DNA of 64,000 bases from Diploptera punctata (lineage: Eukaryota > Arthropoda > Insecta > Blattodea > Blaberidae): positions 38,326 through 102,325 of the forward strand of contig JASPKZ010009863.1 in the NCBI GenBank assembly GCA_030220185.1, given 5' to 3'. The translations under genes and the position numbers were made by a program. The notes under the pieces were generated by a model. It did not search any database, had not been told where the DNA came from, and saw nothing but the letters and a program-made list of their open reading frames with translations. Shown here piece by piece: positions 49,670 through 60,320 of this stretch. The first letter of the stretch is position 1. Each line of letters starts with the position of its first letter.

Positions 49670-50400
49670 CAGTTGGAGAAAATGTTTTAACATCTCACCT
49701 CACAAAGTTGCGTGTCTTCATGATACCAGTTTCAAAACCAGTGTTGTGAAGACACGCAACTTTGTGAAGTGAGATGTTAAAACATTTTCTCCAATTCATT
49801 TATTAATATAAATACCTCATAGTGTTTCCTCCCACTGTAAATTTAAGAAAATGTTGTTCCCTGTGTACCAATATTTTGTGAAAATTGGCCACTGGCTCAT
49901 CAACATAAAGTACTGTAATGCACAAAAGAAAAATGTTTTTTCTGAGATACTGAATATTTGAAACCCAAAATATGTAAGACATTTTGATTATGTTTAACCC
50001 AAAAAACTTTTACTTAAAATCTGCACACATGCATTACTTCCACTCTGTAAATTGGATAGTGATTGTGTAATATCAGGTTTGAAAAGAGAATTAATAAATG
50101 ACAACAGGAAGTAACATTATAAGATACTTCTTAATAAGTAAGGTGAATCTGGTACATCTTATCCCGTAATTATTTTTATTTCATTTTTAAAGCATAAAAT
50201 TATGAAATATTTACCTAATCTACCATCATCACCTAAAATTCCATCTTCATAGATCTTATTAATATTAATTATTTCATTGTACTTGTTTCGATATGTTGCC
50301 CACATTATCATCAGCTTTTCCAGACAGGACAAGCTGATGATTAAATGAACAGCATATCAAAACATGTCAAATGAAACACAAACTACATGATTAGGGCTTC
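49670..50400. mobile_element. PLE 3'-end hairpins
   Basis: 49680-49800: TAACATCTCACCTCACAAAG and complement CTTTGTGAAGTGAGATGTTA, then ACCTCATAGTGTTTCCTCCC at 49812. 50090-50400: GGAAGTAACATTATAAGATA, GTTTCGATATGTTGCCCACA, CAGCTTTTCCAGACAGGACA. Confidence 0.6.
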
Positions 50401-50439
50401 GAAGTTGGTGACCTACAAAATGTCTATAAAATCCTTTAA

Positions 50440-51478
50440 CCCATTCAACTCGTATGACGTGACGTTCACGCGCGCTCTAGTGAGGCCCAGTCTTCGAATA
50501 ACATGACATTCACGTCAAGCGCACGAGCTCATATATTTTGCAATAACTTCCAAACTACCCCATAGATGTCTAATGTGTTAGCTTTTCTAGGTTCCTGAGA
50601 GAAAGTGTGTTGGATGACCCGCCTTTTTTTTTAAAGAAATCGTGAAATTAGAAGCTGTCTGTTTGTTGGAAATATATAGAAATAATTTGTAGTGCTCAGT
50701 CTTTGAAATTCCGTCTTAGGGGGTGTGTGGTGATGATTGTGATGGCATTCTGAGTTTATTAGAGAGTTTTGTCCTCGAAACATCAGACAGGAGTCATAAC
50801 ACCGACAGGAAAACTGAGGAGGGTAAAAGGGCAAAGACCTAGGGAACAAATAAAAAAATCAAGACTCTGCCAGGATGCAATGAAAGGCGTTGACTTGCAA
50901 GACCAGATCACTGCCCTTTTCCCTATAATGCGTTGCACTGTAAAAGGATACAGAAAATTATTTTTCTATTTGCTGGACATATGTATGTTTAACTCTTTTG
51001 TGGTCTACAATAATTTCATAGATCACAAGACAGCATATTCGACCATCAGAATAGCTGTCGCCAAGCAGTTATTGGAGACAATTCAGCTGCCATCCTACAA
51101 TGTGAGAGGCCCCCCCTGTCAGGTTACAGGCAAGGAACTGGGCTCACTTTCCATTGTACATCCCCAGCACAGACAATAAAAAGAAACCGTACAAACGTGT
51201 GTTCAAAACAGAACAAAAGAAGTGAAACTATATTTCAGTGCAAAAAGTGTGAAGTTCCACTTCATATCCCAGAATGTTTTGAGATTTACCACACCAAAAC
51301 ATGGTTTTAGGTAAGAAGATGTATTCAGAAGCCTTCACTAAAATTTCTAAAGAAAAATATTTATTAAATTCCATTCTATGAGCATTTTTGTGTTTGCATG
51401 ACTACCTCCTGTCTTCTGTGGCCATTTAACCTGAGTGGAGGGTAAAGTTAGCAGGCATTTAAATAAGAGTCCATTGGG
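50440..51478 (+). mobile_element. piggyBac element, internally deleted
   Basis: TTAA at 50436-50439 and 51479-51482; ends CCCATTCAACTC and complement CCCAATGGACTC. Subterminal repeats ATGACGTGACGTTCACG and ATGACATTCACGTCA. It holds the C-terminal third of a transposase on the plus strand. Confidence 0.8.
50769..51310 (+). pseudogene. piggyBac transposase C-terminus
   Basis: QTGVITPTGKLRRVKGQRPR, then AMKGVDLQDQITALF (the last catalytic aspartate region) and GYRKLFFYLLDICMFNSFVV, the conserved piggyBac block. A frameshift near 51170 leads to VCSKQNKRSETIFQCKKCEV, PLHIPECFEIYH and a stop at 51308-51310. This is a well-preserved C-terminal cysteine-rich zinc domain. The first two catalytic aspartates are deleted. 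Confidence 0.85.
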
Positions 51479-51482
51479 TTAA

Positions 51483-51916
51483 AAAGAGTTAAAGATATCC
51501 TAAAAAAACCTAAAAACTGGGAAAAGGACGTAAAAAGACAATTAAAATTAAATAATTTTAGTTTCAGCTGCATTTTTAATGCATGTAATAAAAATGTTTA
51601 AAAAGTACAAAATTCTAGTGAAATGCAACGTACATTGCGAAAAAATTGATGAATAAAAATGCTCTCTTTTTCATATTTAATTTTTTTAAATTCAATATAG
51701 TTTGAAAAAAGAATTTTGTATACACTAAAAATAAAGTTCTTGGAGAATTTAGAATGAACAATTTTTCTCACATAGAATGAATTCAGCGAACCTGCAATGG
51801 ATATCAGGTGGTCAGTAGGTTGGTTAAATATAACGGGATATTTTGTGAGGATTCAATAATTTCTCGCAAAAGAAAAGTGTTTGCAACGTGAAAAGTCTTT
51901 GGAAAGTAAAACTTAG
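51483..51916. other. A/T-rich spacer
   Basis: No gene or known repeat recognised. AAAAAGTACAAA-type runs recur at 51600 and 52370. Confidence 0.4.
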
Positions 51917-51919
51917 TAA

Positions 51920-52219
51920 TCCATTTGCTTCAGGTTAAAATGCTCAATGCATTTCCCCAGAAACCGGATTTAAGTTACCGTAAATCATATTGTCTATTTT
52001 CAGTCATTCAAAACAAACAAAAGATAATGGTACTTGCGATCACAATAAGGGTGAAGATCAAAACACATTCCTCCACTATTCATAAATGTTAACAAAAGAT
52101 TACCCTGCCAAGGGATGTACAAAATATATAACAGCAGAGTTAAGCCAGTGTACCTCGTCTTCTGAGTTGAAGGCCATTTAACTGCCGGCGAGTCTACCTC
52201 GTCTTTTGAGACGAATGGG
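51920..52219. mobile_element. TTAA MITE, family T2
   Basis: Uninterrupted 300-bp copy. Right TTAA at 52220-52223; the left TTAA has mutated to GTAA. Contains ACCTCGTCTTCTGAGTTGAA and AGTCTACCTCGTCTTTTGAG. Confidence 0.75.
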
Positions 52220-52223
52220 TTAA

Positions 52224-52990
52224 AATAAGTTGCAGATTCTTGAATTATATGAATGGTATAAATGTAATCAAAAGATGGTAAGGTTGCAAAAAAAAGATGT
52301 TAAGACCTAAAAAGAGGCTAAAAGAGAACCAAAAAACCAAAAAAACATTGAAAAACATTGAAAAATGACAAAAAGTACAAATAAAACCCACCATTTTCTG
52401 AACTACAATGACCCAAAATGTATATATAATAAGTTGGGCCTCGTCTTCAGACTTAAAATGAAAAAAAAGGATTTTTTCTCAACTTCTGAGCTCTATTTAA
52501 GTTGTAAGATGCACCAGGTTCACCTTATTTACATATTGAAAAGAGAAACTAAAAAAAAAAAATTGGGAACCACTTTGAAGGGTGATTGCTAAAAACGATC
52601 ATGATCCATTTTTTTAAGAAAGCAATTTTGTAGTGTAATTTCCCTATACCATATTTACTTGCATATTTCACCAACCTCTTTACGATACTTTTGCTATCTA
52701 AAGGATTCATGTGAAAAAAGTTTCTGGGACCAGTTGTGTTTTTTGGGATCTCAAACACTTCCAGTTTGAAACTGACTGTATTTCTTGAATATTTTATCTT
52801 GTTCATGGCTGCAGTTTTAGTCTCCAGTACCAGAGCACGGACAACGTAAATGAATAATATTTCCCTTAAACAAACTTGGCCCTGTACTCAGCAACGAAGT
52901 TTGGGATAAGTTGAATTTCGCTCTGAAGTGTTGGTTTTTTTGTTCATAAAACAAATAAAAGAGTCAGTTATTTGCTTTTTACTCACCTCC
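52224..52990. other. intergenic DNA without recognised features
   Basis: A/T-rich; the open frames seen are short and of low complexity (KKKRDF-type). Confidence 0.4.
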
Positions 52991-52994
52991 CATC

Positions 52995-53560
52995 CCCAAG
53001 CTTCAGAGACTGTCCCTGCCAACGGCGATGGCACTGTTCCAGCTCAAGGTATCACCAGCGGCCACATACGGTATTCAGATAATTTGGATTCACCTAACAT
53101 CGAAAAACCTCAAGAAATTGGAGAATGTCAAAGCCAGATATCTCGAGAGGGCCTTGTCACTCGCAAAGTACACAAGAAACAGGTACGCCTACAGAATAGC
53201 ACATGAACCCTACTTCATTGAGGACATCAAGCTTCGCTTCAATCTACCAGAAACCCAGGCGTATAAAGACGCCATCAAAGAGAGACAAAACAAAGCCAAT
53301 GCAATACCGATGGAAATAATGGACACAGAAATGATGAAAACTGATGTGTCGAAAGGACCGAACTTCCAACTTCGCCACCTATACACACGCTTTGCCACGC
53401 ATGGTTTCCACGGGAAAATATGTCAGAATCCGTCATACCACGACCCCAAGGAGGACTACAGATGTAAGCTTTGCGACGAGCCATGCTCCAGGTACCACCT
53501 AATGAAATGCAAAAGCAGAACTCAGCCTCTCACCAAAATTACAAAAGACTGGTGAAAACT
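52995..53560 (+). pseudogene. LINE ORF2 C-terminal fragment
   Basis: Open frame 53028-53555: MALFQLKVSPAATYGIQIIW, LKKLENVKARYLERALSLAK, RNRYAYRIAHEPYFIEDIKL, a long helical segment and CKLCDEPCSRYHLMKC, a C-x2-C...H...C knuckle. It corresponds to the region after the RT in R1-like LINEs. The frame is open for 175 codons, so it is young or lightly decayed. RT is missing. Confidence 0.65.
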
Positions 53561-53574
53561 CTAAATGTACACAT

Positions 53575-53745
53575 TGTGTTTAATAAAATCTATTATAATT
53601 CTCAAAATGCAACTGTCAACCATTGCATGCCAAAACTTAACTTGGAATTTCTCCCAGAGAAACGTTATGGTAAACCAAGGACATGTCCAAAAAATTATCT
53701 GTCATTTTTAATTGCAAGGCATTAAAATTCAATGCCAAATCACTT
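53575..53745 (-). repeat. repeat family A, reverse copy
   Basis: CAACTGTCAACCATTGCATG and TTTTTAATTGCAAGGCATTA match 13255-13400. Confidence 0.55.
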
Positions 53746-53793
53746 ATTTAATAAAATGAAATAAAATCAAATTGTAAAGAGAAAAATTGTTAT

Positions 53794-53867
53794 GCCTGAA
53801 CCGGGAATTGAACCCCAAACCTTCAGCTTTCCATGCTCATGCTCTTAACCATTGAACTAATCCAGGC
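53794..53867 (-). ncRNA. tRNA-like sequence with Pol III terminator
   Basis: Acceptor GCCTGGA/TTCAGGC (7 pairs, one G-U), D arm GTTC/GAGC with GG in the loop, anticodon stem TGAGC/GCTGA with one mismatch, loop ATGGAAA (U33, GGA), 5-base variable loop, T loop TTCAATT. T5 run follows at 53786-53782. Confidence 0.65.
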
Positions 53868-54297
53868 CTCCTTCCTATCCAACCATAAATCCTTCCTTTA
53901 CCTTACTGTCTTGGTCCCACATTCAAATGCTATGAATCATCATTCACAAATACACAATGAATGGCTTCTACCTGAAGAAGACATGAAGGGACTCCACATA
54001 GCTATAGCATTATTTATTAAATTAATATTAAGAAGCTAAAGCTGTTACTATGATTGAAATAAGTATATTAAAGTACACTACTAAATTATTGTAATCAATT
54101 ACTTATTTCAATGATAGTAACAGCTTTAGCTTCTTAATATTAATTTAATAAATAACGCTACAGCTATGTGGAGTCCCTTCATGTCTTCTTCAGGTAGAAG
54201 CCATTCATTGTGTATTTGTGAATGATGATTCATAGCATTTGAATATGGGACCAAGACAGTAAGGTAAAGGAAAGATTTATGCTTGGATGGGAAGGAA

Positions 54298-54372
54298 GCC
54301 TGGATTAGCTCAATGGTTAAGAGCATCGGCACGGAAAGCTGAAGGTTCGGGGTTCGATTCCCAGTTCAGGCA
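54298..54372 (+). ncRNA. tRNA-like sequence with Pol III terminator
   Basis: The best cloverleaf of the set: acceptor GCCTGGA/TTCAGGC, D stem GCTC/GAGC, anticodon stem TCGGC/GCTGA, loop ACGGAAA, variable AGGTT, T stem CGGGG/CCCAG (one mismatch), T loop TTCGATT, discriminator A. TTTTT at 54377-54381. Serine-type anticodon GGA without the long variable arm of a real tRNA-Ser, so probably a module, not a decoding tRNA. Confidence 0.65.
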
Positions 54373-54489
54373 TAAATTTTTCTCTTTACCATTTGATTAC
54401 AATAATTTAGTTGTGTACTTTAATATACTTATTTCAATCATAGTAACAGCTTTAACTTCTTAATATTAATTTAAAAAATGAAATAAGTT

Positions 54490-54640
54490 AAAATATACCT
54501 TCTTAGGTAAGATCCATCGTCCTCAACTTATAAAATATGTATTCTGTATGTCTGTAGGCCTTTCAGAACATCCGTTCTATCTCCAGCAGGTCTTTCTTCA
54601 CTACATTATCTGATATGATGGTTCATGCTGCTGGTCCTAA
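54490..54640. mobile_element. PLE tail fragment
   Basis: TAAGATCCATCGTCCTCAAC and TTTCAGAACATCCGTTCTAT parallel the PLE tail at 13992-14060. Confidence 0.4.
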
Positions 54641-54985
54641 TGTGGTGTTGATGGCCGGGGTCAATGGATTTCTTTAGGATGGAAAAATCCAAGGAGCAAA
54701 TCCTCCAGGAGGGACTTTAAGCCATGGGTTCCGAGTCTGAAGATTTTCAGGCTCATAAAAGATCCTTAAGCCTGAATGAAAAGGCCTCTAAGCAAAATTT
54801 ACCAGATTTTCCCGTGCTAGTACTACCTTGGTTTTCTAGATGTCAATATGAGGCGGAACGCTGACCACGGACCACTCAAATGACATCTATATGAAAACAA
54901 GTGTAACTAAATTAGTAGGGTTCAAATTCTTCCCTGTAGGGGGAAAGCACCTAAATCTCTGTTAAGGGAAAACATGGGCTTACAG
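54640..54985 (+). mobile_element. SINE, family S1
   Basis: GGATGGAAAAATCCAAGGAG, GCCTCTAAGCAAAATTTACC, ACTAAATTAGTAGGGTTCAA. The 5' head is diverged. Shares its last 130 bases with 36225-36350. Confidence 0.7.
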
Positions 54986-55943
54986 GATTACAAGAAAAGA
55001 AAATATTAATTTTTACTTTAATATAAATGACAAATTCAATATTAAAACAGCAACAAGTACAATCAGTTTAAAACTAAAAAAAAAAAGACTGTATTATTGT
55101 ACAAAATCCTGGTGCATGAATTATGTGACTAACTATGGTACGTATTAAAATTAGTTGCCTTCACCTTTTTTTGTGATAAAATGAGGTGTTTTTGCATTGT
55201 GTTTAATCATTGATTTTTACAATTCTTGTAAGATTAGTTTGTAGATTTACCACCTTAAAGTTAAATACTAAACAAGGAGCATAATGTGGCTCTAATCGTT
55301 TTTTAGCCGTCACCCTATACTTATCAATCACTGTTCAAACGACTCTTATAAAGAAACGCAAGTTATTCTGAAGACTAGTTTGTCCTACATTAAGGGGGGT
55401 GATGGGTGAAAAATTGACCATTTGAGATCAAAATTGGCATTTTTTTGTTTTTTGTACTACAAAGTAGCCTGTACTCTAATGTATATGTTGGCAAAGTTTC
55501 AGAGGCCTATGACGCTTCTAATTGCCCTAAAGTGCTGATTAGACCTGTATGTTACATACTGTATTAAAACTGCATATAAATCTTTAAACTTGTTTTTCCA
55601 CACTTTTATTTTCACTGCATTTTTGTACATTCAAAATTAAATGGAATTCACAAATTTCATCCTAGAAGGTTCAAATTTTTACTGCATGTCCTAAAAACAA
55701 TGAGTAACAAAGTAGTGCATGGGTTTCATGATTGAAGTAGTATTTTAAGAAATAAAAAATAAAATGCAATTATTAATTTTTTTCTAATTCCACGCATGAG
55801 GTACAACATTATTTTTTTTCTCCCTTTGTATTCACATTATGAGAATTCTAATGCATGATGTTTTTTCTAAATATTTTAGGTGTCTTGTAAAATAAAACAG
55901 ACATTTTACTAAAAAATTGTGGAACCCATTTAATTATAATGTA

Positions 55944-56251
55944 AAAAGTAAAGTAAAGTTATCCCACAACAGGCCCGGAGGCCCTTGGGGTAGTAGGAGG
56001 TTAAGGCTCCCACTTTTTCTAGACAATCGACACTTTATGTCAGCCGGGTTGTCAGCCCTGCGTGACGGCCGCCTTTACCCCCAGAACAAGCGTCTGGTAC
56101 TCATTTCCATTAGAAGATGAGTCGACCCCAGGGCCATAGTGCCGCCAGAAGGTTTGGGTCAGTTTAAAAATCCTGACCCCAACGGGACTTGAACCCTCGA
56201 CCCTCTGGCTTGTAGCTCAGTGCCTTAACCACTACGCTACGGTGTGCCCCC
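55944..56251 (-). mobile_element. tRNA-derived SINE with 13-bp target duplication
   Basis: TAATTATAATGTA at 55931-55943 and 56252-56264. The minus strand begins GGCACACCGTAGCGTAGTGG (A-box) and GGGTTCAAGTCCCGTT (B-box) and ends in TTTACTTTACTTTTTAC. A complete, recent-looking insertion. Confidence 0.9.
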
Positions 56252-56334
56252 TAATTATAATGTATGCAATTTTTTTTAATATAATATTTAATAATCAATT
56301 GAGTTGGTGTTTACTTGATGAAAATCCATATTTA

Positions 56335-56640
56335 TTAATTAAATAAAAATAAAACTTAGTTTTATTTGATTTTCATATTTATTAAAATATAATTCAGTGA
56401 CAGCTGTTTCGGTACACTGTACCTTCTTCAGACATGTTAACAAATTATGAATTGTGTTATTATAGTACATATCAACTGATCCACATTACAAAAAACTAGA
56501 TCAGTTGATATGTACTATAATAACATAATTCATAATTTGTTAACATGTCTGAAGAAGGTACAGTGTACCGAAACAGCTGTCACTGAATTATATCTTAATA
56601 AATATGAAAATCAAATAACACTAAGCTTTATTTTTATTTA
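56335..56640. repeat. hairpin repeat, PLE-like tail
   Basis: ATTCAGTGACAGCTGTTTCG ... GATCCAC and complement starting GATCAGTTGATATGTACTAT. The plus right arm codes NMSEEGTVYRNSCH, resembling other PLE tails. Arms are about 110 bases. Confidence 0.7.
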
Positions 56641-56799
56641 ATTAATAATACTTAATAACTCATAAAATAAATATCTCACAAGAATGAAACTTAAACACGC
56701 CATTATGTATCATGCAGAGAATGTTTGTACAAAAAATCAAGTCTCTAGCTCACAAAATGTAGAAAATAGAAATGTAACCCATCACCCCCTTAATATGAA

Positions 56800-57262
56800 A
56801 GATTAATTATTTATGGAAATAAAAAATATTTATAATGTAATGAAGGAAAAAAACAATGGATTTACTTAATAGGTTAGCTGCTCATTACCAAACATTCATC
56901 ATTTTTCATTAATATAAATTTGATTGCCCTCTCAATAGGAATTTTGTGTGAACAACACTTGTTATTAAAGCTGTTTTGAATCTCGTATTTCCAATTGGTT
57001 TAAAGAATGGTGAAGATTAATTGGAAAGAATTGTATTAACTGTCTAGTATTTGTATTTTGTAATTTTGCTACCAACCGAGACTGAAACTGGTTTTTATGG
57101 TTGTGTAACTTTGTTTTTTTTACAATCTTAGGCAAAATATGGAAGATAAATTTGTAATTAAAATAGCAGTTTAGAAATTCTAGTAAAATAATTGCCAATC
57201 GTACAGCCAAAACTTCCTTATTCTAAAAATCTAATAAAACATTTTTGGCTCAAATAGTATTG
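56800..57262. other. A/T-rich DNA without recognised features
   Basis: Nothing supported. Confidence 0.4.
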
Positions 57263-57270
57263 ACGATCAC

Positions 57271-58056
57271 TAGAGACCGGATGTTAGGGAAAATACCTAC
57301 AGTTATTTATTACAGATATTGTAAAAGTGACTTCATGTAAGTTCATACCGACGACCCTAGAGTTGTTTTCCATTAAGTTAATTTTGCCTATAAATGCCTA
57401 TTTCAGCTTACAATGCCCATAAATGCCTATTTGCAATTTTTTTCTCAAAATTAACTTAGTGTTTCAATTAAATTAATTGAAATGGACAAACTTCATGACA
57501 CATATCATTGCATAGAAACATTTAAGTGACTGGCTATATTATTTTTTATGTTGGTAGCACTGAATTCAGTCTGTAGTCCTCGTTCACAGACAGGTGCTTC
57601 AAAGACAAAGTTGTGCGACAAATGTATGTTTTTTTTTAGAATGTAGTTGTTTCACATGCCTAAAGAACGGACAAGAGTAAAACAGTAAAAGACAAACTGA
57701 CCAATTTCGTGAAAGAATTTGGTGCAGAAATATTCCCAAGTGACATTGTTTTGCAAAGTGTGTAAAATTTCAGTGAATTGCTCAAAGAAGTGCAATGTTT
57801 CGCAGCACATACACACTGCAAAACATAAGTCTGCTCTTTGTAAAAGGGCAAAATAAAGTTCCAAATTCATCTCTGATATCTTTTTATGCTATTGATAGCA
57901 TATGTTTATATTCTTTACATAAGGCTGTAAAATTTTATGTTGTAGACCATTTTTTGTAAGAGACTATTTTGAATTTTTAGTGCCTATATTAATGATTTTT
58001 AGTGTCTTTTTGCCTGCCTATTTTGAACTTTTTAAGTGTCTAACATCCGGATTCTA
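57271..58056 (+). mobile_element. hAT-like element with BED-finger remnant
   Basis: The ends TAGAGACCGGATGTTAG and complement TAGAATCCGGATGTTAG are flanked by ACGATCAC (57263-57270) and ATGATCAC (58057-58064), an 8-base duplication with one difference, as hAT elements make. The plus strand at 57655-57860 reads MPKERT, VKEFGAEIFPSDIVLQ, CKVC and H-x4-H-like HIHTAKH across frameshifts, a BED-type zinc finger. No catalytic domain remains. Confidence 0.75.
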
Positions 58057-58139
58057 ATGATCACCTATGAATCTTGAAGTACACCACTAACTTCTAACCA
58101 CATAGTTAGTTATTGTAAGTTGCCAACATGTTTATTTAT

Positions 58140-58440
58140 TCTTCTCATTAATGTTTAAAGGAAGTTGCACTATGAGTTTTAATAATTAAGGTGAGTCTGT
58201 TGCATTGTACCTCATAAAAGTTGAGTTCTTTTAGAACATGTTTCAAAACACTTCTGTTTCATAATTACCTTATCCACTATGGAACTTGTTTTGAAACATA
58301 TCCTAGAAGAACTCAAATTTTATGAGGTAAGATGCAACAGATTCACCTTATTTATTAAGAAGAACCTCATAATGTTACTTCCTATTGTCATTTTATAACT
58401 ATGAGGTTTATTGTAATGATCAATTGAGTTAGAATTTAAC
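58140..58440. mobile_element. PLE 3'-end hairpin
   Basis: TGTTGCATTGTACCTCATAA and TTATGAGGTAAGATGCAACA around TTAGAACATGTTTCAAAACA; outer motif CCTCATAATGTTACTTCCTA. Confidence 0.65.
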
Positions 58441-59460
58441 ACCTCACCTCAATATTGTAGATTTCTCCAGGACTAGTTTCATTTAATTTTATATAATAAA
58501 TTTGGGAATTTTAACATTATGAGGTTTAATTCATAAGAATTAAATGAATTGTGATTTCTTCTTACCTCATACTTCTATGTTTTTTTAAACTCAGCACTGC
58601 AGTATCAGCGACCATTGTCACCATCCTCAGCTGTTTCCATGAGTCATTTTTTCTTTTGCTGCTAATTATCCAAGCTGCCATCTGGTGTTCTTTTCAAGGA
58701 ACTATTTTCTAAACTGCCATCTGGTGTTCTTTTGAAGGAATCATTTTCTAAACTGCCATCTGTTGTATTTTTGAAGAACTTTGTAATCAAGCTCAGTTCG
58801 TCTGGAATCTCGAAGTTCATGGTTCTAGTATGGTTTTTTTAATATATATTTTTTCCCAAACTGTTAAATCCAAAGGTTTGGATAGATGTTTCAAAAGATT
58901 TGCTTCTTTTTCAATTCTATGATGCTCTAATAAACTATGTGCTGCTATAGCTGATTTTTCAATTTCTCCATTCTTTATGTTTCTGAAGTGTTCTTTTATA
59001 CGAGTTTCCAAGTTCCTTTTTGTTTTTCCTATATATATCCTGTTGGAATCTTTGCAATCAATTTGATAAATTCCAAAACTTTTGAAACATCTATCCAAAC
59101 CTTTGGATTTAACAGTTTGGGAAAAAATATATATTCAAAAAAACCATACTAGAACCATGAACTTCGAGATTCCAGACGAACCGAGCTTGATTACAAAGTT
59201 CTTAAAAAATACAACAGATGGCAGTTTAGAAAATGGTTCCTTGAAAAGAACACCAGATGGCAGTCTAGAAAATAATTCCTTCAAAAGAACACCAGATGGC
59301 AGTTTGGATAATTACCGGCAAAGAAAAAAATATAGTCGTGAAAACACCTGAGGATGGTGACAATGGTCGCTGATACTGCAGTGCTGTGTTTAAAAAACAT
59401 AGTATGAAGTAAGAAGAAATCACGATTCATTTAATTCTTACTAGTTTTGTTACTTATGTG
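58440..59460 (-). mobile_element. two PLE copies joined head-to-head
   Basis: The longer copy runs on the minus strand: frame 59098-58817 has KSFGIYQIDCKDSNRIYIGK, TKRNLETRIKEHFRNIKNGE and EKSAIAAHSLLEHHRIEKEA (GIY-YIG with all expected residues), ending LDLTVWEKIYIKKT. At 59082 a plus-strand copy begins directly in HLSKPLDLTVWEKIYIQKN and continues to MNFEIPDEPSLITKFLKN, three TPDGSLENNSFKR repeats and the 3' UTR. The left end has the same UTR reversed (58560). This shows plainly how the hairpins arise. Confidence 0.85.
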
Positions 59461-60320
59461 TATCATCTACAGTTCTATCTAACTTCTGAATTGGTGGTTG
59501 GTGATCCTCTAGTTTGTTTCTTACCCCCTCTGGTTACTGACTGACTGAAGAACTTCCAGATTAAATATTTTTCCCCAGGAATTTCAAAATTCATGATTTT
59601 TCTTCTATTTTTTTTGGAAGTGAATTTGATCCAAAATTGTAAGTTTCTAGACTTATTTGTTTCAATAATTTGGCCTTTTTTCAATTAAACAAAACTGAAA
59701 CAAAGGCCAAATTATTGAAACACTTAGAAAATTCTAAGGAACTCACAATTTGGGAGAAAATTCATGATTTTTCTTCTATTTTTCTTTTTTTGAAGTGAAT
59801 TTGCTCCTAAATTGTAAGTTCCTATACTTATTTGTTTCAATAATTTGGCATTTTCCCAATTAAACAAACACTGAGACAAAGACCAAATTTTTTATATTTA
59901 GATAATTCTAAGAAACTCACAATTTGGGAGAAATTCATGATTTTTCTTCCATTTTTTTTGGAAGTGAATTTGCTCCCAAATTGTAAGTTCCTAGACTTAT
60001 TTGTTTCAATAATTTGGCCCATTTTCAATTAAACAAAAACTGACACAAAGACCAAATTATTGAAACACTTAGATAATTCTAAGGAACTTACAATTTGGGA
60101 GAAAATTCATATCCAGAAAAATAAAATAAAAATCATGAATTTTAAAATTCCCAGGGAAAAAGATTTAATTTGGAAGTTCATTTGTCAGCCACTAGAGGGA
60201 GTAAGAAACAACCTATAGGATCGACAATCACAATTTCAACAGTTAGATAGAGTTTACGATGGTACACAGAAATATCGAAACTAGTCTTGGAGAAATGTAC
60301 AATTATGAGGTGAGATGTTA
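59460..60320. mobile_element. cluster of PLE tail pieces in alternating orientation
   Basis: At least four copies of the NLQFWIKFTSKKN / MNFEIPGEKYLIWKF segment occur (minus at 59480-59690, 59760-59850 and 59930-60030; plus at 60085-60210). The outermost parts end with ATTATGAGGTGAGATGTTA at 60302. Confidence 0.7.

Larger units (their letters stand above)
53770..54475. repeat. hairpin with tRNA-like sequences in both arms
   Basis: The arms 53770-54040 and 54118-54395 are near-perfect inverted copies (TGAATGGCTTCTACCTGAAG and complement). The central 54035-54110 (ACTATGATTGAAATAAGTAT) recurs inverted at 54400-54475, giving a second layer. Each arm codes LLPEEDMKGLHIA, reminiscent of the PLE tail motif PADDG/PEDG. 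Confidence 0.8.
55394..56789. mobile_element. TTAA element with GGGGGTGATGGGT ends
   Basis: TTAA at 55390-55393 and 56790-56793. The left end GGGGGGTGATGGGT is matched by right ACCCATCACCCCC. The core is non-coding. It contains a SINE (55944-56251) and a hairpin (56335-56640), both inserted later, leaving about 780 bp of its own. Likely piggyBac-type by the TTAA, though the G-rich end is unlike the CCC ends of the others. Confidence 0.65.
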
